In this document: in pieces, positions 51,411 through 60,773 of the stretch
Position numbering within the stretch: the stretch's first letter is position 1
Layout: the number at the start of each line of letters is the position of its first letter
Origin: Burkholderiales bacterium JOSHI_001
GTDB taxonomy: Bacteria > Pseudomonadota > Gammaproteobacteria > Burkholderiales > Burkholderiaceae_C
Reading direction: 5' to 3'
NCBI GenBank assembly: GCA_000244995.1
Contig: CM001438.1
Location: 4,506,096-4,570,095 of the forward strand
Length of the DNA stretch: 64,000 bases
The notes under the pieces: model-generated
Seen by the model: the letters and a program-made list of their open reading frames with translations, nothing else
Told to the model about the DNA's origin: nothing
Databases searched by the model: none
Position numbers and translations under genes: made by a program

Positions 51411-52136
51411 ATGGATCGCATGATCTACCTCAGCATGGCCGGCGCCAAGGCCACCATGCAGCGCCAGGAGGTCATTGCCAACAACCTGGCCAATGTCTCC
51501 ACCAACGGCTTCCGGGCCGACCTGACTGCCTTTCGCGCGGTGCCGGTGCAGGGCGACGGCGCCAGCACCCGGGTCTACGCACTGGAAACCACGCCCGGCT
51601 ACAACGCCGAGCCCGGCCCGGTTTCGGCCACCGGTCGCAACCTGGACGTGGCCATGAAGGGCAATGCCTGGCTGGCGGTGCAGGCCCCCGACGGCACCGA
51701 GGCCTACACCCGCGCCGGCGCGCTGGACGTCAACAACGAAGGCCTGCTGGTCACCAAGACCGGCCTGGCCGTGCAGGGCGACGGCGGCCCCATCACCCTG
51801 CCGGCCAATGCGGAAGTGCAGATCGCCAGCGACGGCACCGTCAGCGCGCGCGTGGGCAACGCCAAGCCGCAGGCGGTGGGCAAGCTGAAGCTGGTGACGC
51901 CGGAAACCCCGCTGAACCGCGGCACCGACGGGCTGTTCCGCGCCGCCGAAGAACTGCCCACCGACGCCACCGCCCGCCTGCAGGACGGCGCGCTGGAAGG
52001 CAGCAATGTCAGCGCGGTGGAAACCATGGTGGCCATGATTTCCGCGGCGCGCCAGTTCGAGCAGCAGATGAAGGCGCTTCAGTCCGCCCAGGACAAGGAA
52101 CAGGCAGCCGCCAAGCTGCTGTCGAACCAACCCTAG
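51411..52136 (+). CDS. flgF: flagellar basal-body rod protein FlgF
   Basis: This 241-residue rod protein begins MDRMIYLSMAGAKATMQRQEVIANNLANVSTNGFRADLTAFR and ends with EGSNVSAVETMVAMISAARQFEQQMKAL. It is the last gene of the flg run: flgG, which normally follows, is absent. The stop overlaps by 4 nt that of the convergent sppA-like gene. Confidence 0.94.
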   Translation: MDRMIYLSMAGAKATMQRQEVIANNLANVSTNGFRADLTAFRAVPVQGDGASTRVYALETTPGYNAEPGPVSATGRNLDVAMKGNAWLAVQAPDGTEAYTRAGALDVNNEGLLVTKTGLAVQGDGGPITLPANAEVQIASDGTVSARVGNAKPQAVGKLKLVTPETPLNRGTDGLFRAAEELPTDATARLQDGALEGSNVSAVETMVAMISAARQFEQQMKALQSAQDKEQAAAKLLSNQP

Positions 52137-53110
52137 CGCATGGCGGGCAGGTGGCGCAGCGCCTTCACGGCGCCCTCGCCCAGGGCCGCGCCGAAGCGCT
52201 TGGCCAGGCGTTCGGCCACGTTGTCCTTGGGCGTGTAGTCGATCACCTCTTCGGCCTTCACCACGTCGCGCGCCACATGGTCCAGGTTGCCGAAGTGGTC
52301 GGCCAGGCCCATGCGCACGGCTTCTTCGCCGTTCCAGAACAGGCCGGAGAAGGTTTCCGGCGTTTCCTTCAGGCGGTCGCCCCGGCCGTCGCGCACCACC
52401 TTGATGAACTGCTGGTGGATCTGGTTCACCATGGCCTGCGCATAGGCCTGCTGCTTGGGGTCCTGCGGCGAGTAGGGGTCCAGCATGCCCTTGTTGGCGC
52501 CCGCGGTGATGAGCCGGCGTTCCACGCCCACGCGCTTCATCACCTCGGTGAAGCCGAAGCCGTCCATCAGCACGCCGATGCTGCCCACCACGCTGGCCTT
52601 GTCCACGAAGATCTCGTCGGCCGCCGCGGCCACGTAGTAGGCGCCGGACGCGCACATCTCGTCCACCACCGCATACACCTTCTTCTTGTGCAGCAGCTTC
52701 AGGCGGTGGATCTCGTCGTTGATGATGCCGCTTTGCACCGGGCTGCCGCCGGGGCTGTTGATGCGGATGACCACCGCCTTGGCGTTGGCGTCCTCGAACG
52801 CGCTCTTCAGCCCGCTGATCACGGTTTCGGCATTGGCCTCGGTGTCGGCCGCGATTTCGCCATGCAGTTCCACCAGGGCCGTGTGCGGACCGTTGGGGCT
52901 GTGACCGGCACCGCGCTGGCCCACCATGTTCCACACCAGCACCAGTGCCAGGCCCAGCCAGGCCAGGCGGAAGAACACACGCCAGCGGCGGTCGCGCCGG
53001 CGTTCGTTCAGCAGTTCGCGTGCCATCTGCTCCAGCGCGCGCTCGTAGCCGGCCAGGGGCGCGGACGGGGAGGCGGGGGACGGGGTCGGCGTGTCGTTGT
53101 TGCCGTTCAT
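52133..53110 (-). CDS. S49-family signal peptide peptidase SppA-like
   Basis: The 325-residue protein has one N-terminal membrane anchor (VFFRLAWLGLALVLVWNMV) and the S49 domain: VIRINSPGGSPVQSG, DEMCASGAYYVAAAADEIFVDKAS and VGSIGVL. The Ser in ASGAYY is the likely nucleophile, with a Lys general base. It is the short SppA/SohB-like type. The start overlaps the Rieske gene stop by ATGA. Confidence 0.92.
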   Translation of the reverse strand: MNGNNDTPTPSPASPSAPLAGYERALEQMARELLNERRRDRRWRVFFRLAWLGLALVLVWNMVGQRGAGHSPNGPHTALVELHGEIAADTEANAETVISGLKSAFEDANAKAVVIRINSPGGSPVQSGIINDEIHRLKLLHKKKVYAVVDEMCASGAYYVAAAADEIFVDKASVVGSIGVLMDGFGFTEVMKRVGVERRLITAGANKGMLDPYSPQDPKQQAYAQAMVNQIHQQFIKVVRDGRGDRLKETPETFSGLFWNGEEAVRMGLADHFGNLDHVARDVVKAEEVIDYTPKDNVAERLAKRFGAALGEGAVKALRHLPAMR

Positions 53111-53511
53111 GGCGAAGGTCCTGGGGATGGTTCCGGAGCCCGGATGTCCGCACTAGGGTACCAATAGACCTGCCCCCCCTGCTCGGACACGGTCACTGGC
53201 ATCAGGCGGCCGCGCCCGCAGGGGCCGCCCACACAGCGCCCGCTGCCGGGTTCGTACATCGCACCGTGGATGGAACAGACGATGAACTGCCGGTCGGCGT
53301 CCAGGAACTCGCCGGGCTGCCAGTCCAGTTCGGCCGGCACGTGGGCGCAGCGGTTCAGGTAGGCCACCACCTGGCCGTCGATGCGCAGCGCAAAGGCGCG
53401 GGTGCGCGCGCCCCACAGGCTGACGTCGAAGACAAAGGCCTTGTCGCGTTCGGCCAGCGCACTGCTGGCGCACAGCGGCAAGCCGGCGGCGGGCCCGATC
53501 GGCTCAGGCAT
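53107..53511 (-). CDS. Rieske [2Fe-2S] domain protein
   Basis: This 134-residue single-domain Rieske protein has the ligand pairs CAHVPAELDW and CSIHGAMYEPGSGRCVGGPC. No membrane segment is seen. Such small ferredoxin-like Rieske proteins are common next to the sppA-like and HAD genes in Burkholderiales. It overlaps both neighbours (4 and 8 nt). Confidence 0.93.
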   Translation of the reverse strand: MPEPIGPAAGLPLCASSALAERDKAFVFDVSLWGARTRAFALRIDGQVVAYLNRCAHVPAELDWQPGEFLDADRQFIVCSIHGAMYEPGSGRCVGGPCGRGRLMPVTVSEQGGQVYWYPSADIRAPEPSPGPSP

Positions 53512-54172
53512 TCGCCAGCAGCCAATGCTGAAGCTCGGCCGTGGAATGCACCACCGCCAGCGGGTCGAAGCGGTGGAAGTCGTCGGTCTCGTGGGCGCCG
53601 TAGCTCACGCCGATGCAGGGCACCTGGGCATTCACCGCCAACTGCAGGTCGTGGGTGGTGTCGCCGATCATCACCGCGCGCTCGGGCTCGCAGCCGAATT
53701 CGCGCAGCAACTCCAGCAGCATGCGCGGGTCGGGCTTGCTGGCGGTTTCGTCGGCGGTGCGGGTGCCGTCGAACAGGCCTTTGAGCTGCGCGGTGGACAG
53801 CGCCTCGTTCAGGCCTTGGCGGCTCTTGCCCGTGGCCACCGCCAGCCAGTGGTTGCGGGCTTTCAGGGCCTGCAGCATGTCCAGCGTGCCGGGGAACAGG
53901 CTCAGCGCATGCTGGCTGGCGAAGTAGTGGTGGCGGTAGCGCCGGCCCAGGTCGGGGTATCGTTCCTTGGGCAGGCCGGGCACGGCGTGTTCCAGCGCGT
54001 CCTGCAGGCCCAGGCCGATGACATAGGCCGCCTGCGCGTCGCTGGGCACGTCCACCCCCAGGTCGCGGCAGGCGGCCTGGATGCACTGCACGATCAGCGC
54101 GGTGGAATCGAACAGCGTGCCGTCCCAGTCGAAGACGATCAGGTCGAAGCGGCGCGGGCGGGGGGCTTGCAT
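53504..54172 (-). CDS. HAD-family hydrolase, phosphoglycolate-phosphatase-like
   Basis: The 222-residue protein carries HAD motif 1 (LIVFDWDGTLFDSTALIV), motif 2 (LAVATGKSRQGL), Lys in SKPDPRML and motif 4 (AVMIGDTTHDLQLAVNAQ). A helical cap follows motif 1. It resembles Gph-type phosphatases. The ATG at 54172 starts it right before the conserved PRRFDLIVFDWDGT. Confidence 0.9.
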   Translation of the reverse strand: MQAPRPRRFDLIVFDWDGTLFDSTALIVQCIQAACRDLGVDVPSDAQAAYVIGLGLQDALEHAVPGLPKERYPDLGRRYRHHYFASQHALSLFPGTLDMLQALKARNHWLAVATGKSRQGLNEALSTAQLKGLFDGTRTADETASKPDPRMLLELLREFGCEPERAVMIGDTTHDLQLAVNAQVPCIGVSYGAHETDDFHRFDPLAVVHSTAELQHWLLANA

Positions 54173-54194
54173 TGGAGACTTCAGTGCGGGGACA

Positions 54195-55286
54195 TCAGTG
54201 GGGGCTGGACAGCAGGGCCAGCAGTGTCGCGCATTCGGCCGGCAGCGGGCATTCCAGGGTGATGCGCTCGCCGCTGGCCGGGTGGTCGAAGGCCAGGCGG
54301 CGGGCGTGCAGGAACATGCGGCCGAACTTGTGGCCGCCCAGGCCGTCACCGCGCGCCAGGGCCTTGTTCAGCGCGAAGTCACCGTACTTGTCGTCGCCCA
54401 CGATGGGGTGGCCGGCGCCGGCCAGGTGCACGCGGATCTGGTGGGTGCGGCCGGTCTTGATGGTCACGTCCAGCAGGCTGAAGTCCTGGAAGTGCTGCAC
54501 CAGCTTCACCAGCGTGATGCTGCGCTTGCCCTCTTCGTCGCCGGGCCCGCCGGCGATGCGCACCCGGCGCTCGCCCTGGGCGTCCAGGTACTTGTGCAGG
54601 GCTTCGTCGATCACCTTCTTGTTCACCGGCCAGGCGCCTTGAACCAGCGCCGCGTAGGTCTTGCCGGTGTCACGCGAGCGAAACTGGTCCTGCAGGGCCG
54701 TGAGCGCACTGCGCTTCTTGGCCAGCAGCAGGATGCCCGAGGTTTCCTTGTCCAGCCGGTGCACCAGTTCCAGGAACTTCGCCTGCGGCCGGGACTGACG
54801 CAACTGCTCGATGACGCCAAAGCTGACGCCCGAACCCCCATGCACCGCCACGCCGGCCGGCTTGGCGATGGCCAGCAGGTGTTCGTCTTCCAGCAGGATG
54901 TGGAATTCCCGCGCCGGGGCCACGGGCACGGCCGCCCGGTCGGGCAGGCGCACCGGCGGCAGGCGCACGTCGTCGCCTTCGGCCAGGCGGGTGTCGGCGC
55001 TGGCCCGGCCCTTGTTCACCCGCACCTCGCCGGAGCGGATGACGCGGTACACATGGGTCTTGGGCACGCCCTTCAGGTGGCGCAGCAGAAAGTTGTCCAG
55101 CCGCTGGCCCACGCCGGCTTCGTCCACGGTCAGGTGCTTCGCCGCCGGCGCCGCAACTTGAGAGGCGGGCGCGCCGGAAGTTGCGACTTTTTCACGCCCC
55201 GGGCCCGGGGGCTTGACCGCCGTGCCCGATCTGGTGCCGGCGCCGCGGCCCCGTGCCGGATTGCCCTTTATAATGGTCCGGTCCAC
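54195..55286 (-). CDS. rluC: 23S rRNA pseudouridine synthase RluC
   Basis: This protein of about 360 residues has an N-terminal S4 RNA-binding domain (QRLDNFLLRHLKGVPKTHVYRVIRSGEVRVNKGRA) and a RluA-type catalytic domain with HRLDKETSGILLLAKK, whose Asp is the nucleophile, and the KTGRTHQIRVHLA motif. RluC modifies 23S rRNA at three sites. No ATG is available; GTG at 55286 is the first start, and a later GTG is possible. Divergent from rne, a conserved arrangement. Confidence 0.92.
   Translation of the reverse strand: MDRTIIKGNPARGRGAGTRSGTAVKPPGPGREKVATSGAPASQVAAPAAKHLTVDEAGVGQRLDNFLLRHLKGVPKTHVYRVIRSGEVRVNKGRASADTRLAEGDDVRLPPVRLPDRAAVPVAPAREFHILLEDEHLLAIAKPAGVAVHGGSGVSFGVIEQLRQSRPQAKFLELVHRLDKETSGILLLAKKRSALTALQDQFRSRDTGKTYAALVQGAWPVNKKVIDEALHKYLDAQGERRVRIAGGPGDEEGKRSITLVKLVQHFQDFSLLDVTIKTGRTHQIRVHLAGAGHPIVGDDKYGDFALNKALARGDGLGGHKFGRMFLHARRLAFDHPASGERITLECPLPAECATLLALLSSPH
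55269..55274 (+). promoter_or_regulatory. candidate rne promoter -10 box
   Basis: TATAAT is a perfect sigma-70 -10 hexamer in a GC-rich setting, on the plus strand facing rne. No clear -35 is seen 16-18 nt upstream. If used, the rne leader would be about 665 nt. Confidence 0.4.
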
Positions 55287-55947
55287 GATTGAGCCGTAAG
55301 TGCTTGATTTTCAAAGTTTAACCTCGGCACCCGGGGTTCGGTCGTGACAGCGCGCCCGCGTTGGCGCGTTCTCAAGCTGATGCAACACCTGGTTTGACAA
55401 AAGGCAGGCCGATGGCGCCAGACGCGCACGGCGGCCCTGAAGGCCCAGGTGGAAGAGACACGTTGAACGACAAGCCGTCCCTTCATCGGGAAACTCAAAG
55501 GTCATCGGGCCGCAGCCCCACGCCGCACAGCGGCCGGGTGCTGCGCCCTCGCGTCGAAGCCGAAACGGTTCGCATGTTGTCCCCCCGCCCCTTCACCGCC
55601 CATGCGCCAGCCCTGGCACGTGGGGCACGCGCCGGCCAGTTGCCTGCGCGTGGCGTTTGCCCCGGCCAGCGGCCGGTGTGGCTGCGCGCACATGGTGATC
55701 GGGCAGCCGCGCCCACCCGGCGCGGGGCGGTCCCCCTGCCCTCCCCCTTCAGCCCGACGCCTGCTGCCTTGCTGCCGACACCGCCTCGTGCGGTGCCCCC
55801 GGCGGCCTCGGGCGATTCCTTGTCCGGCTGGTTCGCGTAGCTCGTGCGTCTTTCAGGTCGCCGCGGGCCTTCACCGGCCCCCAGGCGACGGTGAAGCGCC
55901 TGTGTTGACCGGTCGAATCCGGCACCACGGGCGAAGGAGTGCACGAC
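55287..55947 (+). other. long rne 5' leader, no gene seen
   Basis: About 660 nt between rluC and rne hold no convincing gene; the open frames here lack ribosome-binding sites and codon bias. The first part has an A/T-rich tract (55300-55322) and the end a stable hairpin. A long structured leader is expected from E. coli rne, where it is the target for RNase E autoregulation. Confidence 0.6.
55869..55896 (+). promoter_or_regulatory. 8-bp hairpin in the rne leader
   Basis: CTTCACCG (55869-55876) and CGGTGAAG (55889-55896) form a perfect 8-bp stem with a 12-nt loop, 51 nt before the rne ATG. It could be a recognition hairpin for feedback control by RNase E. Confidence 0.45.
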
Positions 55948-58900
55948 ATGAAGCGCATGCTCATCAACGCCACGCAGCCGGAAGAACGGCGCCTGGCGAT
56001 CGTCGACGGCCAGAAACTGCTGGACTTCGAGTCCGAGATCGAAGGCCGCGAACAACGCAAGGGCAACATCTACAAGGCGGTGATCACCCGCGTGGAGCCC
56101 TCGCTCGAAGCCTGTTTCGTCGACTACGGCGAAGACCGCCACGGCTTCCTGCCGTTCAAGGAAATCTCGCGCAGCTACTTCCGCGACGGCGTGGACGTGA
56201 AGAACGCGTCCATCAAGGAGGCGGTCAAGGAAGGCCAGGAACTGCTGGTGCAGGTGGAAAAGGAAGAGCGCGGCAACAAGGGGGCGGCGCTCACCACCTT
56301 CGTCAGCCTGGCCGGCCGCTACCTGGTGCTGATGCCCAACAACCCGCGCGGCGGTGGCGTTTCGCGCCGCATCGAGGGTGAAGACCGCGAAGAGCTGAAG
56401 GAAAACCTCGACCAGCTGGAATACCCCAAGGGCATGAGCCTGATTGCCCGCACCGCCGGCATCGGGCGCAGCGCGCCCGAGCTGCAGTGGGACCTGAACT
56501 ACATGCTCAAGCTGTGGACCGCCATCGACGAGGCGTCCAAGGCCGGCAAGGGCGCCTTCCTGATCTACCAGGAAAGCAGCCTGGTGATCCGCGCCATCCG
56601 TGACTACTTCACCGCGGACATCGGCGAGATCCTGATCGACACCGACGACATCTACGACCAGGCCCAGCAGTTCATGACCCACGTCATGCCTGAGACGGCC
56701 AACCGGGTGAAGCGCTACAAGGACGACGCGGCCCTGTTCTCGCGCTTCCAGATCGAACACCAGATCGAAACCGCCTTCAGCCGCACGGTGAACCTGCCGG
56801 CCGGTGGCGCCATCGTGATCGACCACACCGAAGCCCTGGTCTCGGTGGACGTGAACTCGGCGCGCGCCACGCGCGGCGGCGACATCGAAGAAACCGCCAC
56901 CCGCACCAACCTGGAAGCGGCCGACGAAATTGCGCGCCAGATGCGCCTGCGCGACCTGGGCGGCCTGATCGTGGTGGACTTCATCGACATGGAGGAGTCC
57001 AAGAACCGCCGCGAAGTGGAACAGCGCCTGCGCGACGCGCTGCGCAACGACCGCGCCCGGGTGCAGTTCAGCTCCATCAGCAAGTTCGGCCTGCTGGAAA
57101 TGAGCCGCCAGCGCCTGCGCCCGGCGCTCTCCGAAGGCAACCACATCACCTGCCCGCGCTGCAACGGCACCGGCCACATCCGCGACACCGAATCTTCCGC
57201 GCTGCAGATCCTGCGCATCATCCAGGAAGAGTCGATGAAGGACAACACCGCCGCGGTGCACGTGCAGGTGCCGGTGGAAGTGGTGTCCTTCCTGCTGAAC
57301 GAGAAGCGCACCGAGATCACCAAGATCGAACTCAAGCAGCGCGTCACCGTGCTGCTGGTGCCCAACAAGCACCTGGAAACCCCGAACTACAAGCTGGAAC
57401 GCCTGCGCCACGACGACCCGCGGCTGGAGAACCTGCAGGCCAGCTACACCATGATCGAGGAGCCGGACGACGAGGTGGCCATCAGCCGCCGCGAGAAGGC
57501 CAAGCCCAAGCAGGAACCGGTGATCAAGGGCGTGCTGCCTGACCAGCCCGCGCCCACGCCGGTCGCCAAGCCCGAACCGGACCCGGTGGCCGCAGCGCCG
57601 GCCGCGGTGGCGCCGGCCGCCGCCGAAGCCGCCGTCACGCCCAGCTGGGCCGCGCCGGCCGCACCGGCCGCCAGCGGTGGCTTCTTCGGCTTCATCAAGC
57701 GCATGTTCGGTGGCGGTGCCCCCGCCCCTGCGCCGGCACCTGTGGCCGCACCGGCCACGCCGGCCGAAGGCGCAGAAGCTGGCAAGGAAAAGCGCGAAGG
57801 TCGCGAAGGCCGCGACGGCAACCGCCGCGGCGGCCGTGGTGATCGAGGCGAACGCGGTGATCGCGGTGGCCGCGGCGGCCGTGATGGCCAACGCGGTGAA
57901 CGCAGCGAGCGCGGCGGTGAACGCGGTGGCGCCGAGCGCGGCGATCGCGACGGCCAGCGCAGCGAACGTGGCGGCGACGGCCGCGGCGGGCGCGACGACA
58001 ACCGCCGCCGTGACGGCCGGCGCGAGCGCCCCGAAGGCGAGGCCCGGGCAGAAGCCAGTGCCACCACCGAGCGCGTGGAACGCGCCGAGCGCGAACCGCG
58101 TGAGCCCCGCGAAGCCCGCGAGCCGCGTGAACCGCGTGGCAACCGCGCCCCGCGTGAACAGCGCGAAGGCGCCGAAGCCCTGCTGGACCCCAACGCCGCA
58201 CCGGCCAATGCCTTCGTGGACACCCAACCCGGGGCCGATGCCGCGGGTGAAGGCGGGGAAGGCACAGAACGCGACGGCCGCCGCCGCCGCCGGCGTGGTG
58301 GCCGTGGCCGCGGTGCCCGTGACGAGGGTGGCGACCAGGCCAACCTGGCCCTGGGTGGTGACGAAGGCGTGGACGTCGCCAGCGGTGTGGCCGGTGTGGC
58401 CGCCGCCGGGCTGGCCACGGTCGCATTCGCCGCGGATGACAGCAGCCCGGACGATGCGGTCGCTGCCGAAGGTGGCGCGGCTTCGACCGAGGCCGGCGAA
58501 GCCCGCCGCGAAGGGGGCCGCCGTGGCCGTGGCCGCGACCGCGGCCGCCGTGAGCGCCGCGAGGACGGTGACGCGCCCGAGGGGAACAACGGCGAAGCCG
58601 CAGGCGGCAGCACAGATGCCGGTGACGAACACCCTGCCAGCGCGCTGTCGCAGGCCATGCCGGCGCCGCGCTGGCGCGACGAACCGGCGGATGAGCCGCC
58701 GGTCCTGCCTGCCGCCGAGCCGGCCGCCCAGCCCCTGGCTGCTGCGCCGGTGCCAGCTGCTGCCGTGGCCGACATGCCGCAGCCGCCCCAGGCCGCCGAG
58801 CCCATCGTGGCCACCGCCGCGCCGGCCCAGCCTTTCGAGCTGCCGCTGAGCGAACTGGAGCAGTTGGCGCAAGCCGCCGGGCTGCAGTGGGTGAACTCCG

Positions 58901-59076
58901 ACAGCGACAAGATCCGGTCGGTGCAGCAGGCCATGGCCGCCGAGCCCAAGCCGGTGCACGTGCCGCGCGACCCCAAGCCGGCGGTGGTCATCGACGAAGG
59001 CCCGCTGGTGCTGGTGGAAACCAAGCGCGACCTGTCGCAGGTGAAGCTGCCCTTCGAGACCGGCGCCGGCCACTGA
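55948..59076 (+). CDS. rne: ribonuclease E
   Basis: This 1042-residue endoribonuclease has the full catalytic half: S1 domain ([23 protein letters not shown]), DNase I-like domain with metal Asp residues in VSVDVNSA near residue 299 and VVDFIDME near 343, and the Zn-link CPRCNGTG near 402. The C-terminal half is a disordered scaffold. An amphipathic membrane-type helix [14 protein letters not shown] lies near 575, an Arg/Gly-rich segment at about 611-740, and a conserved end ([18 protein letters not shown]). It starts degradosome assembly and mRNA decay. ATG 55948 has AAGGAG 8 nt upstream; GTG at 55939 overlaps that site and is unlikely. Confidence 0.96.
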   Translation: MKRMLINATQPEERRLAIVDGQKLLDFESEIEGREQRKGNIYKAVITRVEPSLEACFVDYGEDRHGFLPFKEISRSYFRDGVDVKNASIKEAVKEGQELLVQVEKEERGNKGAALTTFVSLAGRYLVLMPNNPRGGGVSRRIEGEDREELKENLDQLEYPKGMSLIARTAGIGRSAPELQWDLNYMLKLWTAIDEASKAGKGAFLIYQESSLVIRAIRDYFTADIGEILIDTDDIYDQAQQFMTHVMPETANRVKRYKDDAALFSRFQIEHQIETAFSRTVNLPAGGAIVIDHTEALVSVDVNSARATRGGDIEETATRTNLEAADEIARQMRLRDLGGLIVVDFIDMEESKNRREVEQRLRDALRNDRARVQFSSISKFGLLEMSRQRLRPALSEGNHITCPRCNGTGHIRDTESSALQILRIIQEESMKDNTAAVHVQVPVEVVSFLLNEKRTEITKIELKQRVTVLLVPNKHLETPNYKLERLRHDDPRLENLQASYTMIEEPDDEVAISRREKAKPKQEPVIKGVLPDQPAPTPVAKPEPDPVAAAPAAVAPAAAEAAVTPSWAAPAAPAASGGFFGFIKRMFGGGAPAPAPAPVAAPATPAEGAEAGKEKREGREGRDGNRRGGRGDRGERGDRGGRGGRDGQRGERSERGGERGGAERGDRDGQRSERGGDGRGGRDDNRRRDGRRERPEGEARAEASATTERVERAEREPREPREAREPREPRGNRAPREQREGAEALLDPNAAPANAFVDTQPGADAAGEGGEGTERDGRRRRRRGGRGRGARDEGGDQANLALGGDEGVDVASGVAGVAAAGLATVAFAADDSSPDDAVAAEGGAASTEAGEARREGGRRGRGRDRGRRERREDGDAPEGNNGEAAGGSTDAGDEHPASALSQAMPAPRWRDEPADEPPVLPAAEPAAQPLAAAPVPAAAVADMPQPPQAAEPIVATAAPAQPFELPLSELEQLAQAAGLQWVNSDSDKIRSVQQAMAAEPKPVHVPRDPKPAVVIDEGPLVLVETKRDLSQVKLPFETGAGH

Positions 59077-59099
59077 GCCCGCGCGGACCTGCCATGACA

Positions 59100-59125
59100 A
59101 ACGGGCCGCAACTGCGGCCCGTTTT
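59100..59125 (+). terminator. Rho-independent terminator after rne
   Basis: AACGGGCCGC and GCGGCCCGTT form a perfect 10-bp stem with an AACT loop, followed by TT, 23 nt after the rne stop. Read on the minus strand it also ends in a short T-run and may serve the convergent SRPBCC gene. Confidence 0.85.
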
Positions 59126-59147
59126 GCTGTGCGGCGGGGTCAGCGGC

Positions 59148-59687
59148 TCAGCGCTTTTCCAGCAAGGTCTTCAGGTTGCCCAGGCCGGCCTTGTAGATGC
59201 CGGTGATGGCGGCGACAGCGGCTTCGTCGTTCTTGTCCGGCGGCGGGTCGTTGTTCGGGTGGCCGCGGTAGAAGGCCCCACGCCATTCCACCAGGGTGGT
59301 GCCCGCAGCCTCTCCCGCCTTCACGGACAGCGTGGACGAGTAGTTGGTCACCGGCACCGGGCCGGCTTCCTTCATGCGGTAGCTGAAGCGCTTGTCGGCG
59401 TCGGAAAAGGTCTCCAGTTCTTCCAGCACCTCGCCGCCGCCCTTGAGCTTGAGCGTGCGGCGCGAGCCCAGGTTGTTGCCGTCGGTGGCCGGCGAGGCTT
59501 CCACCGCCGGGTGCCACTTGGCAAAACCGCCGAAGTCCTTCACCTGGGCCCACACCGCGTCGGGCGCGGCGTTGATGGTGATGGTTTCGGTGACCTTCTG
59601 CCGCGTGGGGCCGTGGGCGCTGGCGCTGCCCGCCGCCACGGCCAGAAGCGCGGCGGTGGCGAGGGCGGCTCGACGTGTGAATCGCAT
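59148..59687 (-). CDS. SRPBCC-family secreted protein
   Basis: The 179-residue protein has a signal peptide (RRAALATAALLAVAAGSASA) and a polyketide cyclase/START-like SRPBCC domain (VTETITINAAPDAVWAQVKDFGGFAKWHPAV, NLGSRRTLKLKGGGEVLEELETF). Such domains bind hydrophobic ligands. The ATG at 59687 has AAGGAGA upstream. It lies 53 nt after the YncE-like gene on the same strand, so they may share a transcript; function unknown. Confidence 0.82.
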   Translation of the reverse strand: MRFTRRAALATAALLAVAAGSASAHGPTRQKVTETITINAAPDAVWAQVKDFGGFAKWHPAVEASPATDGNNLGSRRTLKLKGGGEVLEELETFSDADKRFSYRMKEAGPVPVTNYSSTLSVKAGEAAGTTLVEWRGAFYRGHPNNDPPPDKNDEAAVAAITGIYKAGLGNLKTLLEKR

Positions 59688-59740
59688 CGGGGTTGTCTCC
59701 TTGCTCGAACATTCAGGACGGTGTGAACAGATGGTCCGCA

Positions 59741-60685
59741 TCATGGCTGCACGAAGCGGCCGAAGGAACGCGGGTTGCCGCCAGTGGACACCTCGCCGCG
59801 GCGCTGCCCGCTGCCCGCGTCCAGCAGTTGCAGCAGGTCGTCCATCCAACTCACCACCAGCAGGCGCGCGCCCACCGTGGCAATGCCTTCAGGGTACTCC
59901 GGCCCGGGCCACGTGGCTGCAACGGCCGGTGTCCGCAAATCGATGACCGAGACACTGCGCGCCTGCTGGTTGGTGACGAAGGCGCGCAGGCCATCGTCGG
60001 AAAACGCCACGCCGTAGGGCGCGCGCCCCACCTTCAGGGTGGCGCGCACTTGCAGCGTCTTCAGGTCGATGACGCTGACATCGTCGCTCATCACGTTCAG
60101 CGCCAGCGCCAGGCGGCCGTCGGGCGACACCTCCACCGCGAACGGGTGTTCGCCCACGGAGATGCGACCCAACTCCTTCAATGTGGCGGCGTCGAACACC
60201 AGCACGCGGTTGTCGTCGCGCGCGGCCACCAGCACCTGCTGGCCGTCGGGCGTGACCGCCACGCCGGCTGGCACCGCGCCCACGGCCGCGCTGCCGAGCG
60301 CCTCATAAGTGCCGGCGTCGAAGGCGAGCAGCCGGCCGCCGAACCAGTCGGCCACGAAGACGCGCCGACCGTCGGGCGACACCGCGATGCCCACCGCGCC
60401 CTGCCCCGCCGCGAACGTCTTGACCAGGCGGCGCTGCCCCAAGTCGATGACCGACACGCTGTGCTCACCCGGGTTGGTGACGAAGGCCTTGCCCGCCGCG
60501 GGGCTGACCGCGATGCCGGCCGGGCTCTTGCCCACCTTGATCTCGGACACCACTTTCGCGGCATCCAGGTCCACCACGCTCACGCTGTGCGAGCCCTGGT
60601 TGGTGATCCAGGCCAGCGGGCCACCCGCCGCCAGCAGCGGCCAACCGACCAGAAGCGCCAAAGCCAGGCAGAACCTCATGCCCAT
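59741..60685 (-). CDS. YncE-like beta-propeller protein
   Basis: This 314-residue protein has a signal peptide (LALALLVGWPLLAAG) and about seven repeats of 42 residues with the YVTN pattern, for example GIAVSPAAGKAFVTNPGEHSVSVIDL and GVAVTPDGQQVLVAARDDNRVLVFD. It forms a seven-bladed propeller in the periplasm. Relatives occur with PQQ-dependent or cytochrome systems, but none is nearby. A second ATG at 60679 is an alternative start. Confidence 0.85.
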   Translation of the reverse strand: MGMRFCLALALLVGWPLLAAGGPLAWITNQGSHSVSVVDLDAAKVVSEIKVGKSPAGIAVSPAAGKAFVTNPGEHSVSVIDLGQRRLVKTFAAGQGAVGIAVSPDGRRVFVADWFGGRLLAFDAGTYEALGSAAVGAVPAGVAVTPDGQQVLVAARDDNRVLVFDAATLKELGRISVGEHPFAVEVSPDGRLALALNVMSDDVSVIDLKTLQVRATLKVGRAPYGVAFSDDGLRAFVTNQQARSVSVIDLRTPAVAATWPGPEYPEGIATVGARLLVVSWMDDLLQLLDAGSGQRRGEVSTGGNPRSFGRFVQP

Positions 60686-60773
60686 CCAAGCAGACGCCGC
60701 GGAGCCGGCTTTGCCGGTCCGCTGGCGGCGCCCCCTGGGGGGAGGCGCCGCAGGCGCTTCGGGGGGAATGTCA

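Noticed and set aside
55361-55840. 159-codon open frame in the rne leader
   Set aside because: Pro/Arg-rich composition, no ribosome-binding site, no recognisable domain; treated as leader RNA.
55908-55922. GGTCGAATCC resembling a tRNA T-arm
   Set aside because: No acceptor, D or anticodon stem can be formed around it.
55495-59100. Very long open frame on the minus strand opposite rne
   Set aside because: It mirrors the codon pattern of rne in a GC-rich genome, lacks a ribosome-binding site, and rne is certain on the other strand.
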